Assembly (NCBI GenBank): GCA_902583345.1
Contig: CACHVT010000009.1
Span: forward strand, 1-40,616
DNA from: an uncultured Pelagibacteraceae bacterium
Lineage (GTDB): Bacteria > Pseudomonadota > Alphaproteobacteria > Pelagibacterales > Pelagibacteraceae
Direction of reading: 5' to 3'
Length of the DNA stretch: 40,616 nucleotides
Part shown: positions 1 through 8,179 of the stretch, piece after piece
Position numbering within the stretch: the first letter of the stretch is position 1
Layout of the letters: each line of letters opens with the position of its first letter
Notes under the pieces: generated by a model
What the model was told of the DNA's origin: nothing
The model's database searches: none
The model's input: only the letters and a program-made list of their open reading frames with translations
Position numbers and translations under genes: made by a program

Positions 1-23
1 TTATTATTTTTTTTTTACTCAAA

Positions 24-1124
24 TTAACTAAAATTATTTAAAACTTTTGTTATTTTTTTAATTTCTTTTAAAGACAAATTAGGATCAATAGGTAAACTTA
101 TACCCTCTTTTGCTATTTTTTCAGAATTAGGGTATTTTTGATTTTTAAAAAATTTCTTAAGTGCTTTCAATTGATGGATTGCATAAGGATAGTGGAAGCC
201 ATACTGAATTTTATTTTTACTCAAATATTTAACCATTTTTGATCTATTTTTGATAAGAATTACATATTGATGATAGACACAACCTTTGGAATAACTTAAT
301 TTTGTTATTTTCTTATTTATAATCAAATTATCATAATAATTTGCGATTTTTACCCTTCTTTTATTTAAAAAATCCAAGTCTTTAAGTTTTGTACTTAATA
401 TAGCCGCTTGAATTGTATCCAGTCTACTATTTTGACCAATATGATCATGAATAAACTTTTTGGACGATCCTAAATTTCGGAGATTTGAGAGAAGTTTATA
501 AAATTTTTTATTATTTGTTGTTATCACACCGGCATCTCCATAGGCACCAAGATTTTTTCCTGGATATAAACTAAAACAAGATATATCAGAAATTGAACCT
601 ACTCTTTTACTTTTTAAATATCCTAAAGAAGCGCCATGAGCTTGAGCACAATCATCAACTAAATAAATTTTTTTTTTGGTTTTTTTAATTATGCTTTTTA
701 TTTCATTAAGGTTCACAACGGATCCATATAAATGAACAGGCATTATAACTTTAGTCTTATTGCTTAATTTAGAATTAATTTTTTTAATATCTATAGTAGG
801 TTTGTTTTTCTCAAGATCTACTAAAACAGGTTTTAATTCAGCATTAATTATAGCAAAAGCAGTTGAGCAATAAGTCATAGCAGGCATTATAACCTCAGAG
901 TTTTTAGGAAGATTTAGAGATTTTAATGCAAGTGTGATAGCATCCGTACCATTTGCGCAACCTATAGCATAATTGCAGCCGATAAATTTAGAAAAGTTTT
1001 TTTCAAAAATTGATACTTCTTTTCCTAAAATATAATCACCTTTATTAAAAATTTTTTTAATTTTTTTTAATATTTTTGGGTATTTTTTTCTATCAAGTCG
1101 TTTTAAATCATAAAATTTTATCAT
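24..1124 (-). CDS. DegT/DnrJ/EryC1-family PLP-dependent sugar aminotransferase
   Basis: A 366-residue protein of normal family length. It shows the fold-type I aminotransferase signatures of the DegT group: a phosphate-binding ANGTDA stretch near residue 57, VDDCAQAHGA around 156-165 with the PLP-ring aspartate at D158, and the Schiff-base lysine K190 in YPGKNLGAYGDAG. The family transfers an amino group, usually from glutamate, to a keto group of a nucleotide-linked sugar. It starts one base after the stop of the upstream Gfo/Idh/MocA oxidoreductase, so the two are probably co-transcribed. An oxidoreductase, an aminotransferase and an N-formyltransferase together suggest synthesis of a formamido-sugar for a surface glycan; which carbon and which nucleotide sugar cannot be told from sequence alone. 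The family assignment is secure and the substrate unknown. Confidence 0.93.
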   Translation of the reverse strand: MIKFYDLKRLDRKKYPKILKKIKKIFNKGDYILGKEVSIFEKNFSKFIGCNYAIGCANGTDAITLALKSLNLPKNSEVIMPAMTYCSTAFAIINAELKPVLVDLEKNKPTIDIKKINSKLSNKTKVIMPVHLYGSVVNLNEIKSIIKKTKKKIYLVDDCAQAHGASLGYLKSKRVGSISDISCFSLYPGKNLGAYGDAGVITTNNKKFYKLLSNLRNLGSSKKFIHDHIGQNSRLDTIQAAILSTKLKDLDFLNKRRVKIANYYDNLIINKKITKLSYSKGCVYHQYVILIKNRSKMVKYLSKNKIQYGFHYPYAIHQLKALKKFFKNQKYPNSEKIAKEGISLPIDPNLSLKEIKKITKVLNNFS

Positions 1125-1125
1125 C

Positions 1126-2049
1126 TTAAATTTTTTCTAAAATTTTAGTAATACTTACATTAAAATTTTTAGCAAAGATTGGATTTTGTTTTTTTTTTAT
1201 ACTTTTATAAATATAGCTAACTAAGTTATATAAAGGCTCAGAAATATCAATATCAGGTATTTCAAGTTTATATCTTGTGCTACTTTGATTATTATTTTTA
1301 TAAATCCTAATTTTATATAATGGTTCATTTTCATCGCAGGTAATAATAGCTTTTTGAAACTTAAATTTTATCAGACGAATTTTGGTTGGTGAGATCCATG
1401 AATTTTTTATAAATACTTTTAGATTATTCTTATATAATAAATTAATATAGGCAGTATCTTTCATTTTTATTTTTGCAGTATTATATTTTAATCCTCTAAC
1501 CTTTGTAGGAATACTATTTAAAAGATATTTTAATATTGAAATATCATGAACACCTAAATCCCATACAACATTTGCATCTTTTCTTATTGGGGCTTGCTCT
1601 CTGAAACTTTCAATTTCTAATAGTTTACCATATTTTTTATTTTTAATTATCTTGTATACAAAATTTATTGATCCAGAAAAAATAAATGGGTAGTCAACAA
1701 ACAACAATTTATTATATTTTTTTGATAATCTCTCGAGCTCAACTACATTTTTTATATTAAGTGACAATGGTTTTTCTACTAAGACGTGATTTGATTTGAG
1801 AAAAAATTTTGCCATTTCATAATGAAATTTAGTAGGAGAACAGATAACAACTAAATCAATTTCATTAATATTTATCATTTTGTGATTCTGGTAAAATTTT
1901 GATGCTGGGAAAATTTGTTTTGCTTTATTAAGATTGTTCAGTGATTTATCTACAATACAAGTAATTTCAAAATTATTTGAGTTTAGAAAGTTTCTGGCAA
2001 GTTTAGGTCCCCAATATCCATATCCAATTAAAGCTACTTTATAAATCAT
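1126..2049 (-). CDS. Gfo/Idh/MocA-family sugar oxidoreductase
   Basis: A 307-residue protein with an N-terminal Rossmann fold: the dinucleotide-binding GYGYWG lies at residues 9-14 and the family's EKP motif at 92-94, where the lysine contacts nicotinamide and substrate. The second half has DLGVHD at 164-169, typical of the sugar-binding domain. Members oxidise or reduce hydroxyl or keto groups on sugars with NAD(P). WlbA/WbpB-type members oxidise C3 of a UDP-sugar acid so that a DegT aminotransferase can act, and the neighbour here is such an aminotransferase. That pairing is the basis for inferring a role in amino-sugar biosynthesis. Gaps of one base on each side indicate tight translational linkage. 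The exact reaction is not established. Confidence 0.9.
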   Translation of the reverse strand: MIYKVALIGYGYWGPKLARNFLNSNNFEITCIVDKSLNNLNKAKQIFPASKFYQNHKMININEIDLVVICSPTKFHYEMAKFFLKSNHVLVEKPLSLNIKNVVELERLSKKYNKLLFVDYPFIFSGSINFVYKIIKNKKYGKLLEIESFREQAPIRKDANVVWDLGVHDISILKYLLNSIPTKVRGLKYNTAKIKMKDTAYINLLYKNNLKVFIKNSWISPTKIRLIKFKFQKAIITCDENEPLYKIRIYKNNNQSSTRYKLEIPDIDISEPLYNLVSYIYKSIKKKQNPIFAKNFNVSITKILEKI

Positions 2050-2050
2050 A

Positions 2051-2809
2051 TTAAGTTATTAAATGAATCTTTTTATTTCTATAAATTGATTTTTTTATTT
2101 TTTTACCATTATAAATAGGTAATTGAAAAGGAGGAAAAATTAAAGATCTTATTTTATTATGTGTTTTTAAATTATGTTCTAGTTTTGTTATATTTATAAG
2201 TTTCTTATAATCTACACTTTTTCTACTATAATAACTTGCTTTTTTATGATTTTGTTTTTTTAATTTAAATTTATTTTTTAATATTTTTCTAATATTTTTT
2301 TTGAATAGATATGACGACTTCTTAAGAAGTTTTAAATAATTTTCAAAGGCTGTATCATTTTTTCTTACCTTATATTTTGCTACATCTATGATACTTCCGG
2401 TATCAATTCCTTTATCAATAATATGAAAGGTAACTCCAGAAATACTTTCACCTTTAAGTATCTGAAAGTAATTAGTATGGCATCCTCTAAACTTTGGTAA
2501 AACACTAAAATGAATATTAAACAATTTTTTTGATCTAAACTTTTTAACTTTTAAAATATCTTCATATTCCAATTAAAAAAAAAAAAGCTTTTCAATTTTA
2601 TATAAATTTTTAAGCGAAGTAATATTAATTTTATTATTTTTGCAATATTTTTTAAATGATTTTTGCCAAGTATTTACTCCATTGTCGCTAGAGTTAGGTA
2701 AAGCTAAAATTTTATATTTTTTTTTAAAATTTTTGACCACATATTTTAAAGCCTCAATTGCACACTGATTTTTTCCAGCGATGCATATAACTTTATTTTG
2801 ACCACACAT
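2051..2809 (-). pseudogene. sugar N-formyltransferase interrupted by one in-frame stop
   Basis: Two abutting open frames lie in the same phase. A 78-residue N-terminal part (2573-2809, ATG) ends at TAA 2573-2575, and a 173-residue C-terminal part continues directly with TTG at 2570-2572. Read through the stop, they give one formyltransferase of about 252 residues. The C-terminal part holds the whole catalytic triad of the methionyl-tRNA formyltransferase fold: N and H in FNIHFSVLP and D in DKGIDTG (N19, H21, D57 of that part). Such enzymes move a formyl group from N10-formyl-tetrahydrofolate to an amino sugar, which fits the DegT aminotransferase two genes on. The stop follows a 12-T tract (minus strand), but no tract length restores the frame, so a point nonsense change or a consensus error explains it better than slippage. 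Reinitiation at the TTG could yield a protein lacking the folate-binding half. The N-terminus overlaps the glycosyltransferase end by 17 bases. Confidence 0.75.
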
Positions 2810-4892
2810 ATTTGTATTTTGGTGTAGATCCTAAGGTCTTATGTGTAATTGAATCTGAGACAATTAAATTATTAAATATTTCAAAGTATTTTTTTTTTCC
2901 ACATGCCGAGATTTTATTTATTTTATTAATATCATTTTTAATATCGTTGATTTGTTCTGATAAATCTTTCTCATTCTTATAAAACAACATCTCTTTTTTG
3001 CTAAAAAAATCATGAAACTTTGTTTTCTCATCGATAAATGTAAGTATTCCATTTCCAACATAGGATGCTATTCTATTGCTAGATGCATACTTTAATGGTT
3101 TTCCTCTACTCAAATTTAACGACATTTTACAAATCATCATTTCCTTATATAAATCATAATTCCATTTTGGTTTATCGTTATTAATTCCAAGCACATGGAA
3201 ATTGATATTTTTTCCTACTTTAATTAAATTATTTAAAAAAGTTTCTCTTTCGTCTTTGGTATTTTGTCTTAAACCTCCAAAATTCACACCATGACTTAAT
3301 GCAAAAAACAGATCTTTATATCTGTGTTTATGTTTATATATACTTAAAGTTTCAATATTTTTATCAACTGGAATAGGTAAAAAATTTAATTTATTTCTAC
3401 TAATTTTGGTCTTTATAACATCAGGATGCGTGGTAATAAAATATGAATCAATTAAATCATTATTTTTTTCAATTAAACTAAGATTATTTCTCCAATTTGG
3501 ACCATAGTTTGCAACGTGATCTTCATACCAAAGAGATATTTTTGTTTTTTTTTTTTTAATTTCAAACAATGTATTTTTTTGAAGTATGTTATTATGTCCA
3601 AGAAGAATTAAATCAGGTTTATAGTTATTATTTATTTCAAGAATATCCCTATCAAGGTTTGGAAAAATTTTTTGAGATAAATAATTTCTATAACTAAAAT
3701 TTATAACATCACAATTATTTCTTATAAATCCATTTGATAATTTAGAAGCTATAGATATATTAAATAATCTTTGATTATTTTTTTCATTAAAATTAGAAAT
3801 GTGTAAAATTTTAGGTCCTATATTTTTACTGATATTAATTTTTTTTTGTAAAAGGTTACTTTTAACTGCATCTAGGTAGTTGACTAAATTTTCTATTTTG
3901 TGTACTAGATTATTAAAATTTTTTAGTTGTATTTGTTTTAACTTTTTTGGGTTTTGTATTAGTTTTTTTAATACTAAAAAAATCTTTTTAGAAGTTAGTT
4001 TTTTTAAAATAAGATCATTATTGAAAGTTTCTGGTAGACCACCTCTTGCTGATGTAATGGTTGCACAACCATTTGCTGCTGACTCCATTGATGTTCTGCC
4101 AAATGGCTCTTCCCATCTTGATGGAACAACAGAAATTGAAGATTCTGAATATAAATCTAATATTTTTTGATGAGGGAGCCAATTGTATACTTTTAAATTT
4201 TTATGTTTAAAATTATATTTTTCACGTGGTTCATTGCCAGCTATTATAGCTTTCCAATCGGAAAATTTTTCTAAAATTTCAATTACTGCGTGACCAAATA
4301 AATCAAAACCTTTTGAGGAATTTAATTTTCCGGTAAAAACGATCTGTTTTTTTTTTCTTTTATTAAATTTATTTGGTTTTTTAATTGATGGATATAGTAT
4401 TTCACAATTAGCTTTACTTCTAAAAGGTAAGTCTTCGAAAAACTTACCCATCGTCCATTTGCTTACAAAAAATATTTTTTCTGTATTATTTAATATAAGA
4501 AGTCTTTCTGAGGGAGTTTTAGATCCCCGAATTTCTTTTGGATTATTATGAAAAAAAAATATTATTTTAGATTTTATTTTTCTATTAATTAAAAAATTTA
4601 AATATTCTGGTCTGTTATGTATTTCAATTACGTCAAATTTATATTTTACATAGTCTTTATAAAAAGAATTAATATAAATTTTATTTTTAGAAAAGACGCT
4701 CTGTTTCAAAATTAAATTTTTAAAATTATTTGTTATTGGTTTTAATTTTTTATTAAGATTTCCATATATTACAGTATCGTTCGATAATTTAGACAAGTCG
4801 TTATAATCTTTTACCCAAATTGATGCTGCGCCAGCATAATTTTTAGAAAAAATTTCTTTATAAGGTAATACTATGGCTATTTTTTTTTTCAT
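2793..4892 (-). CDS. two-domain glycosyltransferase (GT4-like plus second GT-B-like domain)
   Basis: A 699-residue protein, roughly twice the length of a single glycosyltransferase. Residues 1 to about 345 form a GT4/GT-B unit: a nucleotide-sugar-binding strand VFTGKLNSSKG near 185 and the retaining-GT E-x7-E motif in EEPFGRTSME near 260. From about residue 358 a second unit begins (GPKILHISNF). It resembles glycosyltransferases of the DUF3880/Glyco_trans_1_2 type and ends with a region (NLSRGKPLKYASSNRIASYVG, FIDEKTKF) typical of their C-terminal domain. There is no signal peptide or membrane segment, so it probably acts at the inner face of the membrane on a lipid-linked glycan. The start ATG lies inside the 3' end of the GIY-YIG gene (35-base overlap). 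The domain split is read from motifs; donor and acceptor sugars are unknown. Confidence 0.87.
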   Translation of the reverse strand: MKKKIAIVLPYKEIFSKNYAGAASIWVKDYNDLSKLSNDTVIYGNLNKKLKPITNNFKNLILKQSVFSKNKIYINSFYKDYVKYKFDVIEIHNRPEYLNFLINRKIKSKIIFFFHNNPKEIRGSKTPSERLLILNNTEKIFFVSKWTMGKFFEDLPFRSKANCEILYPSIKKPNKFNKRKKKQIVFTGKLNSSKGFDLFGHAVIEILEKFSDWKAIIAGNEPREKYNFKHKNLKVYNWLPHQKILDLYSESSISVVPSRWEEPFGRTSMESAANGCATITSARGGLPETFNNDLILKKLTSKKIFLVLKKLIQNPKKLKQIQLKNFNNLVHKIENLVNYLDAVKSNLLQKKINISKNIGPKILHISNFNEKNNQRLFNISIASKLSNGFIRNNCDVINFSYRNYLSQKIFPNLDRDILEINNNYKPDLILLGHNNILQKNTLFEIKKKKTKISLWYEDHVANYGPNWRNNLSLIEKNNDLIDSYFITTHPDVIKTKISRNKLNFLPIPVDKNIETLSIYKHKHRYKDLFFALSHGVNFGGLRQNTKDERETFLNNLIKVGKNINFHVLGINNDKPKWNYDLYKEMMICKMSLNLSRGKPLKYASSNRIASYVGNGILTFIDEKTKFHDFFSKKEMLFYKNEKDLSEQINDIKNDINKINKISACGKKKYFEIFNNLIVSDSITHKTLGSTPKYKYVWSK

Positions 4893-5130
4893 TTATTATT
4901 TTATTCCTAAAATGTCTTTTTTTTTTTAAAAAATACTCAAATGACATTGCTTCTGATTTAGTTTTAAATTTTTTTTTATAGATTAGTTTCCATTTATGAC
5001 CTTTTGTGGACTTGGCTCCTTTTCCATTATTATGCTTAATTAGTCTATTTTTTAAATTATATGTATAACCAACATAAGTTTTGTTATATTTGCTACCTAT
5101 AGTTTTTAACATATAGACGTAAAAATACAT
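4858..5130 (-). CDS. GIY-YIG domain mini-nuclease (UPF0213/YhbQ-like)
   Basis: A 90-residue protein consisting almost only of a GIY-YIG domain. VYML (residues 5-8) and TYVGYT (18-23) are the two GIY/YIG strands. The catalytic-type residues are R29 in LKNRL, H33, and E65 in MSFEYFLKK. The basic tail KKKRHFRNKI is common in this group. Single-domain members are found next to many kinds of genes; some have structure-specific endonuclease activity in vitro, but their cellular role is poorly defined. Its 3' end overlaps the start of the glycosyltransferase by 35 bases, unusually long for this window, so the two are co-transcribed. An 11-base homopolymer (4917-4927) lies in the lysine-rich tail and could in principle hide an indel, but the frame shown is coherent. 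Confidence 0.85.
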   Translation of the reverse strand: MYFYVYMLKTIGSKYNKTYVGYTYNLKNRLIKHNNGKGAKSTKGHKWKLIYKKKFKTKSEAMSFEYFLKKKRHFRNKIINEKKNSHSITL

Positions 5131-5135
5131 AAAAA

Positions 5136-5681
5136 TTATCTAAATTTCGGTCCGTACCACCATATTGCCAATGTATATCTTTCACCTGAAATCAGTTTAG
5201 TAACTTTGTGATTAATAAAAGACGGAAATATTACAGCAGTTCCTGGTTTATTGAAAGTTTCAACATCTACCTCTTTTCGATCGAATAGTTTTAAATTTCC
5301 ACCATCATAACTACTCTCAGATAGATTTAAAAGGCAAGTAAGTTTTATATCTCTAATTGGATTATTAGGTTCACCATCAGTATGCCAATTATACTCTGTA
5401 TTTTTTTTATAAATATTTAGATTTAGTATTTTATCAGAATTCAAAGGAAAAAGATCAAATCCATAAGCATTCACATTTGCTGAAACACAAAATTGTATAA
5501 AAGGATTTAATAAACTGCCCACAGATCCTAATTTAACAAATTTTATTTCTGAAGTTTTTACACTTTGATCCGCGGGCAGATCTTTGGCTGTGGTTATAAA
5601 ATTTTTTTTTATTAATTTATTAAGTTCTTTAACTTGATCTAAATTATATACTTGACCATGTGTAAAAAGAGTTTTTCTCAT
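5136..5681 (-). CDS. 2OG-Fe(II) dioxygenase of the prolyl 4-hydroxylase type
   Basis: A 181-residue protein with the jelly-roll dioxygenase signature. H100 and D102 in YNWHTDGEP and H158 in INHKV form the iron facial triad, and R168 in GERYTLAIW fits the 2-oxoglutarate carboxylate ligand. The strand TCLLNLSESSYDGGNLKLF and the segment PGTAVIFPSF are typical of P4Hc-superfamily members that hydroxylate a protein or small-molecule substrate. No signal peptide is seen, so it is cytoplasmic. It lies 5 bases upstream of the GIY-YIG gene, probably the first gene of the glycan-side operon, after tRNA-Glu. The substrate is not predictable; the C-terminus 'WWYGPKFR' is distinctive. Confidence 0.87.
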   Translation of the reverse strand: MRKTLFTHGQVYNLDQVKELNKLIKKNFITTAKDLPADQSVKTSEIKFVKLGSVGSLLNPFIQFCVSANVNAYGFDLFPLNSDKILNLNIYKKNTEYNWHTDGEPNNPIRDIKLTCLLNLSESSYDGGNLKLFDRKEVDVETFNKPGTAVIFPSFINHKVTKLISGERYTLAIWWYGPKFR

Positions 5682-5755
5682 ATTATTTCCATTAAATTAT
5701 ATTAATAAAAACGACAAGATACATTAAATATTATGTATGTATTAATAATTTTTTT

Positions 5756-5830
5756 TGGCGGTCCCTAGGGGAATCGAACCCCTCTTTCGAGGATGAAAAC
5801 CACGTGTCCTAACCGATAGACGAAGGGACC
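5756..5830 (-). tRNA. tRNA-Glu (UUC), CCA encoded
   Basis: The minus strand reads GGTCCCT at 5830 down to AGGGACC, then a discriminator G and CCA at 5758-5756 (75 nt in all). The acceptor stem pairs over 7 bp, the T arm is AGGGG-TTCGATT-CCCCT, and the anticodon loop TTTTCAT carries TTC. The anticodon stem CGTGG/CCTCG has one U·U mismatch at the middle pair. The gene lies 31 bases downstream of glpX on the same strand, with no clear terminator between them. Confidence 0.96.
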
Positions 5831-5861
5831 AATTTTGGATCTTTTATTGTAATTATTATAA

Positions 5862-6809
5862 TTAATCAAGTAAAGGTAGCTCCTTTTTTACAATATTACT
5901 AGTTGAGTTTTTGTGAGTAACTAATGTTTCTGTAATAAATTTTCCATTGTCTATTTTTACACCATTTACAAGATCCCCTGATGTGATCCCAGTAGCACAA
6001 AAAATAGAGTCACCACGAACTATCTCGCTTAATTCATATTTTTTATCTAAATTTTTAATACCCATTTTTTTTGCTCTGTTAATGTCTTCATCTGATTTAA
6101 AAATGAATCTTCCCTGAAATTTACAATTAAAAGCATCAAGTGCTGATGCGGCTAAAACTCCTTCAGGTCCACCACCTATACCTAAAAATAAGTCAACTTT
6201 ATATTTTTTATTTGTAACTAAAAGTGCTCCTGATACGTCACCATCTGTTATTAGTTTTATATTAACTTTTAAATTATTTAATTTATTAATTATTTCTTTA
6301 TGCCTAGGTCTATCAAGAATACAGACTCTTATATCATTTAAATTTTTATTTAAAGCATCAGCAATATTTTTAATGTTTTTTTCAACGGAAAAATCTAAAT
6401 CAATCGCATCATATGGAACATCTTTTCGGACTGCTATTTTATTCATATATGTTTCGGGAGCATTAAATAAATTTCCTTTAAGTGTAATTGCAATTACAGA
6501 TAAAGCGCCTGGTAAATTTTTTGCCAGAAAATTTGTTCCCTCAACTGGATCAACTGCTATATCAATATGTGGTCCTTTACCTGTACCCAGTTTTTCACCT
6601 ATATAAAGCATAGGTGCCTCATCTAGTTCTCCCTCGCCAATAACAACCTTTCCACAAATATCTAATTTATTTAAATTGACTCTCATAGAGTCTGTTGCTG
6701 CTTTATCAGCATTTATTTTATCATTTTTTCCAATATATTTGTAACATGAAACTGACGCATTAGATGTTATATTTACCAATTTATCAATTAACTCTTTATC
6801 AAGTCTCAC
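5862..6809 (-). CDS. glpX: class II fructose-1,6-bisphosphatase
   Basis: A 315-residue GlpX-family phosphatase that removes the 1-phosphate of fructose 1,6-bisphosphate in gluconeogenesis. Visible hallmarks are the metal-site GEGELDEAP, DPVEGTNFLA (the family's DP-EGT motif), and the glycine-rich GGGPEGVLAA. The start is GTG: the bases TAGTG combine the stop of the upstream transporter with this start, a one-base overlap that implies translational coupling. No other sugar-phosphate gene lies nearby. tRNA-Glu follows immediately. Some GlpX proteins also accept sedoheptulose bisphosphate, which sequence alone cannot settle. Confidence 0.95.
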   Translation of the reverse strand: MRLDKELIDKLVNITSNASVSCYKYIGKNDKINADKAATDSMRVNLNKLDICGKVVIGEGELDEAPMLYIGEKLGTGKGPHIDIAVDPVEGTNFLAKNLPGALSVIAITLKGNLFNAPETYMNKIAVRKDVPYDAIDLDFSVEKNIKNIADALNKNLNDIRVCILDRPRHKEIINKLNNLKVNIKLITDGDVSGALLVTNKKYKVDLFLGIGGGPEGVLAASALDAFNCKFQGRFIFKSDEDINRAKKMGIKNLDKKYELSEIVRGDSIFCATGITSGDLVNGVKIDNGKFITETLVTHKNSTSNIVKKELPLLD

Positions 6810-7807
6810 TAAATACTTTCTTTTGTTTTTTTGTCTGTATTAATTTTAAGTTTATTTTCAAATTCATTAAGTCTTTTCCAAACAGAAATTAACTCAACTA
6901 TTATGGGCCAGCTTCTAACTAAATACTGCAATGAGGTTTCTACTCTTCCAAAAGCTCTAATAATTTGTTGGACAAAGCCTAGAGTAATAGCACCACTTAC
7001 TATTGTAGGTGCTAAAGCTAAATAAGGCACAATTACCATTCCTTGCAAGTAACTCCATTTTACAGCGTTAAAATATAAATAATGAAAATACATTTTATAA
7101 TGTATTTTTCTAACACCACCATATAAATTTTGAATTTTATCAGGTTGGGCACTTTCCTTAAAATCCTCACCTAAAACTAATTCTTTTCTGTAAGCAGCTT
7201 CTTCTTTTTGAATATCATATTCAATACCAGGTAATTTTATTCCCACTGCAGCAAGCACAAATGTTCCACCTAAAGCTGAAATAATAGCAACCCAAACTAA
7301 TGCATGGTTAACTTCTCCTATCCATGGAAGCACGGTAATACTTTTAGATAGACCCCATAGAATTGGAGTAAATGCTATTAATGTCATTATACTCCTCAAA
7401 AGTTCAGCACCAAGACTTTCCATTATTCTAGCAAATTTGAGAGTATCTTCTTGTACTCTTTGTGAAGCTCCTTCTATAGATGAAGCAAAATTCCAATTAT
7501 CGTGATAAAAGTCTGCCATAGCTGTTCTCCATCTAAATGTCCAATGACTAGTAAAATAATCACTAAAAATTACTACCAATATGTAGACGGCAGCAATTTT
7601 TGCAAATGTAAAAAGATAAGCAATAAATTGTTGCTCTGTTACTGCGCCTGGTTCAGCTAGTGCTTTTTGCAAAGTATCATAAAATTCACCAAACCATTCA
7701 TTAATTTTTACGTCAAGTTGTACTTGATACCATGTGGCTGCTAAAATAAGTATTGTTCCACCTATACTCCACAAATACCATTTTTTATCAGTAAAGAATT
7801 TAAACAT
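6809..7807 (-). CDS. SbmA/BacA-like inner-membrane peptide transporter
   Basis: A 332-residue integral membrane protein of the SbmA/BacA-like family, which has an ABC-exporter-like transmembrane domain but no ATPase domain. Several long hydrophobic segments are visible (WSIGGTILILAATWY near residue 13, a second near 65-85, others near 135-150, 170-190 and 255-280), with family-typical text such as EWFGEFYDTLQ, SHWTFRWRTAM and QRVQEDTLKFARIMESLG. SbmA uses the proton gradient to import peptides and peptide-like antibiotics; BacA is needed by rhizobia in symbiosis. Here it is coupled to glpX by a one-base overlap, and its ATG abuts the stop of the NDUFS4-like gene. E. coli SbmA is about 400 residues, so this is a shorter form. 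Its substrate in a free-living bacterium is unknown. Confidence 0.9.
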   Translation of the reverse strand: MFKFFTDKKWYLWSIGGTILILAATWYQVQLDVKINEWFGEFYDTLQKALAEPGAVTEQQFIAYLFTFAKIAAVYILVVIFSDYFTSHWTFRWRTAMADFYHDNWNFASSIEGASQRVQEDTLKFARIMESLGAELLRSIMTLIAFTPILWGLSKSITVLPWIGEVNHALVWVAIISALGGTFVLAAVGIKLPGIEYDIQKEEAAYRKELVLGEDFKESAQPDKIQNLYGGVRKIHYKMYFHYLYFNAVKWSYLQGMVIVPYLALAPTIVSGAITLGFVQQIIRAFGRVETSLQYLVRSWPIIVELISVWKRLNEFENKLKINTDKKTKESI

Positions 7808-8089
7808 TTATTTTATAAAATTATCTGCATAAGATTTTTTGACCAATTTTCTTTTTTTAGGTTCAATTAAGTCATACTGAATATTATTTTTTTTTGCATA
7901 ATTTATTGCTAAGTCTTTTGAAGTAAATTCTATTTTAACTTCAGAAAGAGTATTAGAAGAAGTTTCCCAACCCATTAAGGGATTAATATTCTTATCTTCA
8001 GTGTAAAATTCTATAATCCATTTCTTATTTTTACCTAAGCCAGATTGCATTGCAGTTTTAGATGGTATGTAAATTTTTGCTTTTTTCAT
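7808..8089 (-). CDS. NDUFS4-like respiratory complex I accessory subunit
   Basis: The ATG at 8089 gives a 93-residue protein: [14 protein letters not shown] at the N-terminus, [26 protein letters not shown], and a C-terminal [16 protein letters not shown]. These are the conserved blocks of the NADH dehydrogenase (ubiquinone) Fe-S protein 4 family, a supernumerary complex I subunit shared by mitochondria and alphaproteobacteria. The frame stays open upstream to 8137, but that extension would be translated from tRNA-Pro, so the internal ATG is chosen. It lies directly upstream of the SbmA-like gene with no spacer. The subunit stabilises the NADH-oxidising arm of complex I; the other nuo genes are outside the window. 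Confidence 0.9.
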   Translation of the reverse strand: MKKAKIYIPSKTAMQSGLGKNKKWIIEFYTEDKNINPLMGWETSSNTLSEVKIEFTSKDLAINYAKKNNIQYDLIEPKKRKLVKKSYADNFIK

Positions 8090-8093
8090 AAAA

Positions 8094-8170
<77 letters not shown>

Positions 8171-8179
8171 AATGGGTAA

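Noticed and set aside
2575-2586. Phase-variable homopolymer (T12 on the minus strand) controlling the formyltransferase
   Set aside because: The frames before and after the stop are the same. Tract lengths of 10 or 11 lead to other early stops, so length change cannot switch the gene on.
3880-4170. Plus-strand 96-codon frame opposite the two-domain glycosyltransferase
   Set aside because: It is antisense to the conserved E-x7-E region; its hydrophobic, Phe-rich composition is what reversed Lys-rich AT-biased coding gives.
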